From: CAXSEF01 sp964236535
GTDB lineage: Bacteria > Pseudomonadota > Alphaproteobacteria > Acetobacterales > Acetobacteraceae
Reading direction: 5' to 3'
DNA: 37,394 nucleotides
Assembly (NCBI GenBank): GCA_964236535.1
Contig: CAXSEF010000026.1
Coordinates: forward strand, 1 to 37,394
A program made the position numbers and the translations under genes. Within the stretch, counting starts at the first letter, position 1. Each line of letters opens with the position of its first letter. The notes under the pieces are model-generated. The model was not told the DNA's origin, did no database searches, and saw only the letters and a program-made list of their open reading frames with translations. Shown piece after piece: positions 1 to 9,016 of this stretch.

Positions 1-452
1 CCAATGGAGCGCCGCCAACATATCCCTTCCTAGCCTCTGCAAATTTCAATGAACATCCGAAACGGCTTCCTGGCTTCCAGTAGTATTACCTACAGGAAGA
101 GCTATTCCACGAGCCAAGCAAATTCGGACACGTGGTCAACAACCAGGATGTAGGCAGATACCGTTTGCCTGCGCTTTGGTAGGCGGGTTCTACTCGTCGC
201 CCTTGGTCATGTCAACGCGGTGACAGCCCTCCTTCATCAACCACTCTCGCGGTGCAGATCACTGGTTTTCCAGGTGTTTCGATGTCTGTCGTCCGTGAGG
301 AGAGGTCCCACCCCCAGCAAACAGTTCGGTCGGAATTCAGCTATGCGTCAAACGCGTATCTAGACGATGAGGGTCCACTCCTTGTCATGGTCCGGAAAGG
401 GAGGCGGCTGTCAGGGTCGGCGAGGCCTGTCACCCGTCCGCGTCTGCACAAT
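1..452. other. AT-richer left edge, no gene recognised
   Basis: I see no convincing gene here. The first 120 bases are close to 50 percent G+C by hand count, clearly below the very GC-rich remainder of the window. Reading frames on both strands are short and lack a recognisable family. A minus-strand stretch near 190-260 can be read as a short tail that includes MKEGCHRVDMTKGDE before a stop, but it is closed by an upstream stop after a few codons, so at most it is the end of a degraded gene. The lower G+C suggests foreign or decayed DNA, which is inference. Confidence 0.5.
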
Positions 453-484
453 GCACGCGCCCGATCGACCGACCGGGCGCGTGC
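453..484 (-). terminator. Hairpin just after the clpB stop codon
   Basis: An 11-bp perfect inverted repeat (GCACGCGCCCG at 453-463 and its complement at 474-484) with a 10-nt loop starts seven bases beyond the clpB stop on the minus strand. Position and stem strength fit a transcription terminator. The flank past the hairpin on the minus strand (ATTGTGCAG) has no real T-run, so it may be an inefficient intrinsic terminator or an mRNA 3'-end stabiliser. Confidence 0.6.
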
Positions 485-490
485 CCAGTG

Positions 491-3085
<2,595 letters not shown>

Positions 3086-3409
3086 GGCCATGTCCCTCTG
3101 CGTCAGGCGACGGGTCCGCACGCGCCCCTGAAAAGGCGACGCGGCGATTCCTTATCGGTCTGAAGTGGTCAGGACCTGAGGCAGGCTCAAGGCCGGCGAA
3201 GCAGGCAAGGCTGAAGCCGCCCGGACCTGCCCAAGAGCGAAGCCCCGTTGAAGACCATGGGCAGTGAACTCGGCATTACGCTGGCAGTGGACTCTCGGTG
3301 GTGGGGGCCTCTCGACCAGGGGTGAAGCCTTGCGCCTCCACTCTGGTCAGACGAACGGCGACCACTTCTGCCTGCGCCTTTATGCCAACAGGACTTGAGC
3401 TTGATGGGC
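3086..3409. other. Intergenic region upstream of clpB, no gene
   Basis: It holds the clpB leader (AGAGGG at about 3094-3099 on the minus strand) and a repeat-like GC-rich stretch around 3180-3260 that shares words such as CAAGGCCGG and CAAGGCTG with the interspersed repeat starting at 3410. No frame here resembles a protein family. A CTTGAG hexamer on the minus strand near 3190 could be half of a heat-shock promoter, but no matching -10 element is clear. Confidence 0.45.
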
Positions 3410-3606
3410 CAAGCAAGCAAGGCCAGAGGCTCTGCCTCTGGACTCCGCCAAAGGCCAGGCCTTTGGAATCCATTTGACCAGGAAAGAGGTTTTCACGGGC
3501 CTCAGGTCTTTGGCGGGTCCGGGCGTGGCGCGCGCGAGGTTCCAATGGCCCGCTTGGGCTATTGGAATGCGGGCGGAGGGAGTGCCCAGCCTTACTTTGC
3601 TTGCAG
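3410..3606 (+). repeat. Interspersed palindromic repeat, copy A
   Basis: This is the most complete copy of a repeat family also seen near 23477, 24453, 27418, 30246, 31051, 32610 and 37296. It begins CAAGCAAGG and carries two tight palindromes: CCAGAGGC/GCCTCTGG at 3423-3441 and CCAAAGGCC/GGCCTTTGG at 3448-3466. A 12-bp stem follows distally (TTCCAATGGCCC at 3540-3551 with GGGCTATTGGAA at 3556-3567, one G-T pair). It ends GCGGGCGGAGGG...TGCTTGCAG. No encoded protein is evident. Function is unknown; REP-like or mobile-element-derived origins are possible. Confidence 0.8.
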
Positions 3607-3715
3607 GTCAACGCTCGGAGCCGCTGGTATTACGGTGCCGACTTTTCGCCAACACAACCGCGCGCGACCTTGCGCAGCGTCTGCTGTGGCATTACCGTCC
3701 TAGTTCAACATACTG

Positions 3716-3729
3716 AAAGGAGGTGATCC
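3716..3729 (+). promoter_or_regulatory. Extended Shine-Dalgarno, 14-nt match to 16S 3' end
   Basis: AAAGGAGGTGATCC is the exact complement of the canonical 3' end of bacterial 16S rRNA. AGGAGG lies 7 nt before a GTG at 3731. No other start in the window has a comparable site. It argues strongly that the short reading frame behind it is translated at high rate. Confidence 0.8.
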
Positions 3730-3730
3730 C

Positions 3731-3805
3731 GTGTCTCATTGTTTGACGCAAGCGCCGTTCTCGGAAACCTGGGTTGCTGTCGGGATGGAGTGCCAGGCAG
3801 CCTAG
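3731..3805 (+). CDS. 24-residue minigene, PqqA-like in part
   Basis: A GTG-initiated frame of 24 codons, optimally spaced behind a 14-nt Shine-Dalgarno and closed by TAG, with a strong terminator 39 bases later. The peptide begins MSHCLTQAPFSE and ends TWVAVGMECQAA. The segment with Pro, Glu and then VGME resembles PqqA, the PQQ precursor peptide, where P...E...VGMEV precedes a Tyr four residues after the last Glu. Here the residue at that place is Ala, and the spacing between the two Glu residues differs, so it cannot be a working PQQ precursor of the known kind. No pqqB-E genes lie in the window. It may be a modified-peptide precursor, a leader peptide or a small structural protein. Translation is well supported; function is unknown. 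Confidence 0.6.
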   Translation: MSHCLTQAPFSETWVAVGMECQAA

Positions 3806-3843
3806 CTGCCCTTGTTCGACAAACGTCGCTTTCAGACAATGCG

Positions 3844-3883
3844 GAAGGGCCTGGGGATCGATCTCCGGGCCCTTCTTCTGTCT
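3844..3883 (+). terminator. Strong intrinsic terminator after the minigene
   Basis: A 14-bp stem (GAAGGGCCTGGGGA at 3844-3857, paired with 3862-3875, two G-T pairs) closes a TCGA tetraloop and is followed by TTCTGTCT. This is the best intrinsic terminator seen in the window. It would end a transcript of roughly 170 nt carrying the minigene at 3731-3805. On the other strand it also lies about 60 bases past the DUF2256 gene and could serve both. Confidence 0.75.
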
Positions 3884-3938
3884 GCTCCGTCGCGGTGCGT
3901 CGGTTTCTACCGCGCCCCTCTGCCAGGTCCTGCCACGA

Positions 3939-4103
3939 TCAAGGGGTGCGCTTCGGCGCGGGCCGTGCCCGCCGGCACGCCTCGGAGCAGTAGCGCACTT
4001 CCTCCCAGACCGTCGCCCACTTGCGCCGCCAGGTGAACGGCCGGTCGCAGGTCGCACAGACCCGGGTGGGCAAGTCCGCCTTGCGCCGCATCTTCCCGTT
4101 CAT
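3939..4103 (-). CDS. DUF2256 family small zinc-binding protein
   Basis: A 54-residue basic protein with the hallmark of DUF2256: an LPTRVCATCDRPF segment, then WRRKWATVWEEVRYCSEACR, giving a CxxC...CxxxC set of four cysteines that should bind zinc. The family's function is not established; members often occur near photolyase/cryptochrome genes in other genomes, which are not seen here. GGAAGGG lies about 9 nt before the ATG at 4103. An in-frame ATG at 4148 would add 15 residues without family similarity, and one at 4091 has no proper ribosome site. It is convergent with the minigene and divergent from the GMC oxidoreductase. Confidence 0.85.
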   Translation of the reverse strand: MNGKMRRKADLPTRVCATCDRPFTWRRKWATVWEEVRYCSEACRRARPAPKRTP

Positions 4104-4259
4104 GGACCTGTGCCCTTCCGCATCCGCAAGCCTCGACGCTTGCTCCATGTGGGGTGCCGGCGCTGCGGGTCGATGCCGCCCGGACGAGATGAACCCGGCT
4201 ATACGGCGATGCGTAAAGGGCTCGGCCCGCGCGCGGGCGGTTCAGCAACGGGGTAGGCA

Positions 4260-5825
4260 ATGGCCGAGCGTTATGACGTCATCGTCGTGGGCAGCGGGCC
4301 CGGCGGCGGATCACTCGCGCAGCGCGTTGCTGCATCCGGCAAACGAGTCCTGCTTGTCGAGCGCGGCGACTACCTGGTTCGCGCCCGAGCCAACTGGGAT
4401 TCGAAGACCGTGTTCGTCGATGGCGCCTACCAGGCAGCCGAGACCTGGTACGCGAGCAATGGCGCCAGCTTCCATCCTGGGCTGCACTATTTCGTTGGCG
4501 GCAATTCCAAGGTCTACGGCGCGGCGCTGTTCCGTCTGCGCGAGAGCGATTTCGGCGAAATCGTGCATGAGGACGGCATCTCTCCCGCTTGGCCGTTGCC
4601 CTACGCCGCGTTCGAGAAGCACTACGCCGAGGCCGAGGCGCTCTACCACGTGCACGGCCAGCGCGGCGAGGACCCCGGCGAGCCCTGGAGCAGCGGACCG
4701 TACGCCTACCCACCGGTCAGCCACGAGAAGCGCGTGGCTGACCTCAGCGATGCGCTCCGCGCCGAGGGTCTGCACCCGTTCCACCTGCCGCTCGGCATCA
4801 AGCTCGACGAACAGGACGGCAAGGTGCTGCCCACCAGCCCGTGCATCCGGTGCGACGCGTTCGACGGCTTCCCTTGCGCGATCAACGCCAAGGCCGACGC
4901 CCAGGTGATCAATGTCGATCCCGCCCGTGCCGCGCACGACAGCTTCACCCTGCTGACCAACGCCTATGTCGAGCGGCTGGAAACCGACGCCGCAGGGCGC
5001 AGCGTCACCGCGGTGCACGTCGTCCGCGACGGCGCGCACGAGACCTACTCGGCTGATATCGTGGTGGTCGCATGCGGCGCGTTGTCCTCTGCCCTGCTGC
5101 TGCTGCGCTCCGCGAACGACGTCCATCCGAGCGGTCTCGCCAACGGTTCCGACCAGGTCGGGCGCAACTACATGCGGCACAACCAGTCGGTGCTGATGGC
5201 GCTGCTCCGCGAGCCGAACCACACCGTGTTCCAGAAGACGTTGGCGGTCGGCGACTTCTACTCGCGCGCCGATGACTGGCCCTACCCGTTGGGCCTGATC
5301 CAGATGTGCGCGACCTCGCACGGCGAGCAGATCCGCGGCGAGGCTCTGCCTGCCTGGCTGTCCTGGGCTCCGGAGATGCCGTTCGAAAAGATGGCGCTCT
5401 ACTCGATGGACTTCTGGCTGTCCGGAGAGGATCTGCCGCTTGCGCAGAACCGCATCCGCTACGGCGAGGACCGCAAGGTCATTCTCGACGTGACCGAAAC
5501 CAACATGGAGGCGCACCGCCGGCTGAAAGCCAAACTGGAGGGCATGATGAGCGCGATTGGCGCCCACCCCAGGCTGCTGGAGCGCAACCTGTACCTGGGC
5601 AAGGATATTCCGATCAGCGGCACCGCGCACCAAGCCGGCACCTGCCGCTTCGGGACCGACCCGGCCACTTCGGTGCTTGATCTCGACTGCAAGGCGCACG
5701 AGCTCGACAACCTCTACGTCACCGACGCCAGCTTCTTCCCCTCGATCGGTGCGGTGAACCCGACATTGACCATCATCGCCAATGCGCTCCGGGTCGCGGA
5801 CCACCTGGTCAAGCGCCTGGCATAG
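4260..5825 (+). CDS. GMC family FAD-dependent oxidoreductase
   Basis: A 521-residue flavoprotein of the glucose-methanol-choline family, which oxidises alcohol or sugar hydroxyls with FAD. The N-terminus has the dinucleotide-binding fold YDVIVVGSGPGGG with Glu at the end of the second strand (LLVERG). The catalytic pair is visible: His457 in GTAHQAGTCRFG and Asn500 in GAVNPTLTIIANA, 43 residues apart as in glucose oxidase. A cysteine-rich segment near residues 197-207 (PCIRCDAFDGFPC) is typical of a bacterial subgroup. There is no signal peptide, so it is probably cytoplasmic unless it rides with a partner. No gluconate-dehydrogenase-type small subunit or cytochrome partner is adjacent. GGGGTAGG precedes the ATG closely. 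The substrate cannot be read from sequence. Confidence 0.9.
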   Translation: MAERYDVIVVGSGPGGGSLAQRVAASGKRVLLVERGDYLVRARANWDSKTVFVDGAYQAAETWYASNGASFHPGLHYFVGGNSKVYGAALFRLRESDFGEIVHEDGISPAWPLPYAAFEKHYAEAEALYHVHGQRGEDPGEPWSSGPYAYPPVSHEKRVADLSDALRAEGLHPFHLPLGIKLDEQDGKVLPTSPCIRCDAFDGFPCAINAKADAQVINVDPARAAHDSFTLLTNAYVERLETDAAGRSVTAVHVVRDGAHETYSADIVVVACGALSSALLLLRSANDVHPSGLANGSDQVGRNYMRHNQSVLMALLREPNHTVFQKTLAVGDFYSRADDWPYPLGLIQMCATSHGEQIRGEALPAWLSWAPEMPFEKMALYSMDFWLSGEDLPLAQNRIRYGEDRKVILDVTETNMEAHRRLKAKLEGMMSAIGAHPRLLERNLYLGKDIPISGTAHQAGTCRFGTDPATSVLDLDCKAHELDNLYVTDASFFPSIGAVNPTLTIIANALRVADHLVKRLA

Positions 5826-6042
5826 GACGGCTCAAGGCGAGCGGCAAAAGACCGGGCATCGCAAAACCGCAAAGCGGAAATGCGCAAAGCGATGTCCCAG
5901 CGTCCTGCGGGCGATCCATCCGTCAGACGCACCGTGGACTGCGCATCATCAGGACAAGCTGCATCGGCCCTGGACCAGCAACGCCGAAAGCCCGGGCGGC
6001 CGTATCACCGGCAGCCCGGGCCAAAAGGTTGCGACAGCTTGC
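5826..6042. other. Intergenic region, convergent genes
   Basis: No gene is seen. GCCCGGGC occurs twice (5990-5997 and 6014-6021) and can pair across a 16-nt loop. On the minus strand the second arm is followed by TTTCGG, so it may help end the rhodopsin transcript. Confidence 0.4.
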
Positions 6043-6070
6043 CCAACCGGTCTTCCTCAAGACCGGTTGG
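6043..6070. terminator. Bidirectional hairpin between GMC gene and rhodopsin
   Basis: A perfect 12-bp inverted repeat (CCAACCGGTCTT at 6043-6054, complement at 6059-6070) closes a CCTC loop. It lies between the 3' ends of two convergent genes, 18 bases from the rhodopsin stop. Its position suits a shared terminator. Neither flank is a true T-run. Confidence 0.65.
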
Positions 6071-6088
6071 TATCAGGTTCTGCGGCGT

Positions 6089-6877
6089 TCAGACAGTCAC
6101 GGCGGAGGTGGCACCAAGCGGCCTGGCTGTCCCCGCCGTCGCCGTCCCGAGATCACGGTCAACGATACCCGTAAACCCCTTGATGGTGTAGAGGCCGTAG
6201 ATGACCTTTGATACGAGGTCGATGATCGCGACCAGGGCGACCGACAAGGTCGAACTGAACACGCCGAGCCCATCGGTGCTGAACAGCAGGATGATCGGGT
6301 AGATGAACCAGAGCACCGCCAGGATCAGGGCGTTGGTTCGGTAGCAAGCACGCACGTCGTCACGCTCCTTGCTTGCTTCCTGCATCAGCGGGACGAACAT
6401 CACCCAGTAGACCGCAAGGAAAGCGACACAGGAGACCAGGAACCACGTCCATTTGATCCAGTCCACGACCGAAAGCCCGAAGAACAGGGCGGTCAGGATC
6501 ATCATCAGATCGGCCAGCAGCAGGCCGGAGATCAGGCCGCCACGGCGAAGCCCGCCATGGGTTGCAGTCAGGGCGAGAGGCAGCAGCAGCAGCGGCGTGG
6601 TGAACGACCAGTCGAGGTAGCGAGCGAAATAGAACGTGCGGGTCAGCACGACGTCGGCACCGTGCGCAGGGTCTGCGAGGACGCCGACCGGGAGCGCCAT
6701 GGCACCCTGTCCTGCCGCCATGGCGAGGTAGGAGCACGCGGCAATGATCGGCACGATGCCGTGGTAGATGGTGTGGGCCTCTTCCGACGCGGTGCGTCGC
6801 TTGCCGATCGCCAGGATTGCTGCACCGCCGATCAGCATCGCGATGGTATCGAGCCAGAACCAGAACTGGGAAGTCAT
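6089..6877 (-). CDS. Microbial (type 1) rhodopsin with D-T-P motif
   Basis: A seven-helix retinal protein of 262 residues. Helix C reads RYLDWSFTTPLLLLP, which aligns without gaps to bacteriorhodopsin: Arg86 (R82), Asp89 (D85, Schiff-base counterion and proton acceptor), Thr93 (T89) and Pro100 in place of D96, the cytoplasmic proton donor. Helix G has Asp220 (D212) and retinal Lys224 (K216) in DLVSK. Leu97 at the colour-tuning position predicts green absorption. The acceptor makes outward proton pumping plausible, but the missing donor is unusual; His39 sits where bacteriorhodopsin has T46, next to D96, and could substitute. The ATG at 6877 has AGGAG 5-6 nt upstream; an earlier ATG at 6910 lacks support. 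No blh or carotenoid genes are nearby. A sensory role is the alternative, but no transducer gene adjoins. Confidence 0.95.
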   Translation of the reverse strand: MTSQFWFWLDTIAMLIGGAAILAIGKRRTASEEAHTIYHGIVPIIAACSYLAMAAGQGAMALPVGVLADPAHGADVVLTRTFYFARYLDWSFTTPLLLLPLALTATHGGLRRGGLISGLLLADLMMILTALFFGLSVVDWIKWTWFLVSCVAFLAVYWVMFVPLMQEASKERDDVRACYRTNALILAVLWFIYPIILLFSTDGLGVFSSTLSVALVAIIDLVSKVIYGLYTIKGFTGIVDRDLGTATAGTARPLGATSAVTV

Positions 6878-7126
6878 GCCGACTCCTAAAATTGACGGGC
6901 AGGCACACATCGCACGTTCGGGACGTAAGTTCCTGCTCTGACAGAGTCGTGCGGTGATGCACCGCGGTCGGCGTGCCGCTCCGGCGCCGGTATTCCTGCG
7001 GACCGCCGTTGCATGGGCCGTTGCGTGACGAGAATTTCCGCCAGCCGGCCGTGGTTGCCCGAATTCCGGTGCTGCCGAGCGGGCGTGTAGGTTTACGGGG
7101 CACCACCGCCCCCCTAGACCAAAGCC
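6878..7126. other. Divergent promoter region, rhodopsin / Fe-S protein
   Basis: It must hold the promoters of both the rhodopsin (minus) and the Fe-S protein (plus). On the minus strand TTTTAGGAGTCGGC precedes the rhodopsin ATG. I could not identify clear -35/-10 pairs or a light-regulator operator. No further gene is seen. Confidence 0.4.
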
Positions 7127-7894
7127 ATGCCAGCATCACCCTGCGTCGGCTTGTTCGTCACCTGTCTTGTGGACCTGCACCGGCCCAGCGTGGGGTTCGC
7201 GGCAATTCGACTGCTGGAGCGTGCGGGCTGCGTCGTCGAGGTGCCGGCGGCCCAGACCTGCTGCGGCCAGCCCGCCTACAACACCGGGGACCGCGCCACC
7301 ACGCGCGATCTGGCGCGCGGCATCCTCGACGCGTTCGGCGGCTACGACTACGTCGTGGTGCCGTCAGGCTCGTGCGCCGGAATGATCCGCACCCACATGC
7401 CTGCGCTGTTTGCCGGCGACCCGGATCTGCGGGCGCGCGCCGACGCGCTGGGTGCCAGGACCTGGGAGCTGGTGTCGTTCCTGGTCGACGTGCTCGGCGT
7501 GCGAGACGTGGCCACCCGCTACGACGGCATGGTGACCTACCACGACAGCTGCTCCGGCCTGCGCGAACTGGGCGTGAAGGCGCAGCCCCGACAGCTGCTC
7601 TCCGGCGTCGAGGGGCTGCGCTTGGTGGAGATGGCGGATCCCGAGGTCTGCTGCGGGTTTGGGGGCACGTTCTGCGTCAAGTATCCCGACATCTCGATCC
7701 GCATGGTGTCCGACAAGGCGGCGGATGTCACGGCAAGCGGCGCGGACACGCTGCTGTCCGGCGACCTCGGCTGCCTGCTGAACATGGCCGGCCGGCTGTC
7801 GCGCGAAGGCAGCACGGTCAAAGTGCGTCACGTGGCCGAGGTGCTGGCGGGGGTGGAAGGGCCGGCGATCGGCGAGCGCGCGAGGCGTGACTAG
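7127..7894 (+). CDS. LutA/YkgE-like (Fe-S)-binding oxidoreductase subunit
   Basis: A 255-residue protein with two cysteine-rich CCG domains (heterodisulfide-reductase type): QTCCGQPAYN near residues 43-52, with VTCL near the N-terminus, and EVCCGFGGTFCVKYPDIS in the second half, preceded by HDSCSGLRELG. This is the layout of LutA (YkgE), one of three subunits of the iron-sulfur L-lactate dehydrogenase LutABC, and of GlcF-like C-terminal parts. LutB and LutC are absent on either side, so the protein is an orphan here. It may serve a complex encoded elsewhere. The region before the ATG has no good ribosome site (GACCAAAGCC), so initiation may be leaderless or weak. Family is secure; lactate as substrate is inference. 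Confidence 0.85.
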   Translation: MPASPCVGLFVTCLVDLHRPSVGFAAIRLLERAGCVVEVPAAQTCCGQPAYNTGDRATTRDLARGILDAFGGYDYVVVPSGSCAGMIRTHMPALFAGDPDLRARADALGARTWELVSFLVDVLGVRDVATRYDGMVTYHDSCSGLRELGVKAQPRQLLSGVEGLRLVEMADPEVCCGFGGTFCVKYPDISIRMVSDKAADVTASGADTLLSGDLGCLLNMAGRLSREGSTVKVRHVAEVLAGVEGPAIGERARRD

Positions 7895-8015
7895 CGCAGA
7901 GGAGCCTAAGGTGCTGCCCAGAAGCCGCAGGTGCGCGCTGCCCTGGGCTGGTACCGGAAGTCGCCGTTTCGGGATGCGGACAGGCGGGTGACCCCAGCCC
8001 TGCTCTCGCTTCGGC

Positions 8016-8327
8016 CTAGCGGGTCAGGTAGTCGATCATGGTTATCCCGAACAGGATCGCGAGCCAGAAGAAGCCCAGGATCGAGAACAGCCGCACCAGA
8101 GGCGACGCGTGCATCAGCTCCATCGAGAACGCCAGCACGATCATCACCATGATCGCCGCGACGCCGATCTCGGCGTAGCCCGCCCAGGCGAACGGGATGG
8201 TGGTCCCAAGCACCAGGTTCACCGCAAGCAGGCAGAGCAGCACGCCGGTGGTGATGACCGGGCCGCGCATGACCTCACGGGTCTTGGGGTCGATCGCGCG
8301 CAGCAGTCCGGACGGCGAGCGGGCCAT
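8016..8327 (-). CDS. ctaF: Cytochrome c oxidase subunit IV (bacterial type)
   Basis: A 103-residue membrane protein with three hydrophobic helices (VITTGVLLCLLAVNLVLG, IGVAAIMVMIVLAFSMEL and a C-terminal FSILGFFWLAILFGI), the pattern of the small prokaryotic cytochrome c oxidase subunit IV. It closes the actABCDEF-cta operon: its ATG overlaps the ctaE stop by one base (TGATG). It probably stabilises the oxidase in the membrane and has no catalytic residues. Identification rests on size, helix pattern and position. Confidence 0.85.
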   Translation of the reverse strand: MARSPSGLLRAIDPKTREVMRGPVITTGVLLCLLAVNLVLGTTIPFAWAGYAEIGVAAIMVMIVLAFSMELMHASPLVRLFSILGFFWLAILFGITMIDYLTR

Positions 8328-9016
8328 CAGCGGTTCGCCATGTAGAGTGTCGGGAACACGATCAGCCACACCAGGTCGATGAAGTGCCAGTACAGCCCGG
8401 TGATCTCGATGCGATTCTGGTGGCGCGCGAGGTAGCTCGGCCGGCTGGTGAGCCAGGCCATGACCCAGACGATGCCGATGCCGATGGTCAGGTGGCCGAA
8501 GTGCAGGATCGTCGTCACCCAGTAGAGATTGACGAACAGCTGGGTGGCCGGGTCGTGCGCCAGCTCGTAGGGACGGTCGAGGAAGGGCGTCATGTGCTCG
8601 ACGTAGTCGTCGTAGTACTCGTAGCTCTTGAGCAGAAGGAACAGCAGCCCGAGCCCCCCGGTGGCGAGCAGGCACTGGGCCGTGGCCCGTGCCCGACCGA
8701 GCTTGGACATCTCGATCGCACCCGACATCGCCAGACTGGAGATGATCAGGATCACGGTGTTCACTCCACCGATCCACAGCTTGAGGTGCCGCGCCGCTTC
8801 CGCGACCGAGGCCGGGTGCAGCGTGCGCAGCACCAGCGCGGTGACCAGCAGTCCAGAAAACAGCAGCAGTTCGGTAATCAGCCACGACCACATGCCGAGT
8901 TCGGCGGCGTGTCGCTGCTGCTCGACGGTGGTGAACTGCTCGTGCATCTCGACGCCGACCGCCGATGCGGGCTCGGGAGCCAGGGCGTCCGCTGTCATCG
9001 CATGGCCGTCAGTCAC
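8327..9016 (-). CDS. ctaE: Cytochrome c oxidase subunit III
   Basis: A 229-residue integral membrane protein of the CoxIII family. It has five to seven helices, beginning GMWSWLITELLLFSGLLV and ending GLYWHFIDLVWLIVFPTLY, a very characteristic subunit III end. The short form, lacking the first two helices of mitochondrial COX3, is usual in caa3 oxidases. The GTG start at 9016 overlaps ctaD by 8 nt and has AAGG about 10 nt upstream; an ATG at 8998 is possible but has no ribosome site. It binds no metal and supports subunit I in proton uptake. Confidence 0.93.
   Translation of the reverse strand: MTDGHAMTADALAPEPASAVGVEMHEQFTTVEQQRHAAELGMWSWLITELLLFSGLLVTALVLRTLHPASVAEAARHLKLWIGGVNTVILIISSLAMSGAIEMSKLGRARATAQCLLATGGLGLLFLLLKSYEYYDDYVEHMTPFLDRPYELAHDPATQLFVNLYWVTTILHFGHLTIGIGIVWVMAWLTSRPSYLARHQNRIEITGLYWHFIDLVWLIVFPTLYMANR

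Noticed and set aside
3086..3200. Heat-shock (RpoH) promoter of clpB
   Set aside because: Only a CTTGAG hexamer is present; no -10 element of the CCCAT type lies at proper spacing.
3731..3805. Naming the minigene pqqA
   Set aside because: The Tyr essential for PQQ formation is absent, Glu spacing differs and no pqq genes are near, so only a resemblance is reported.
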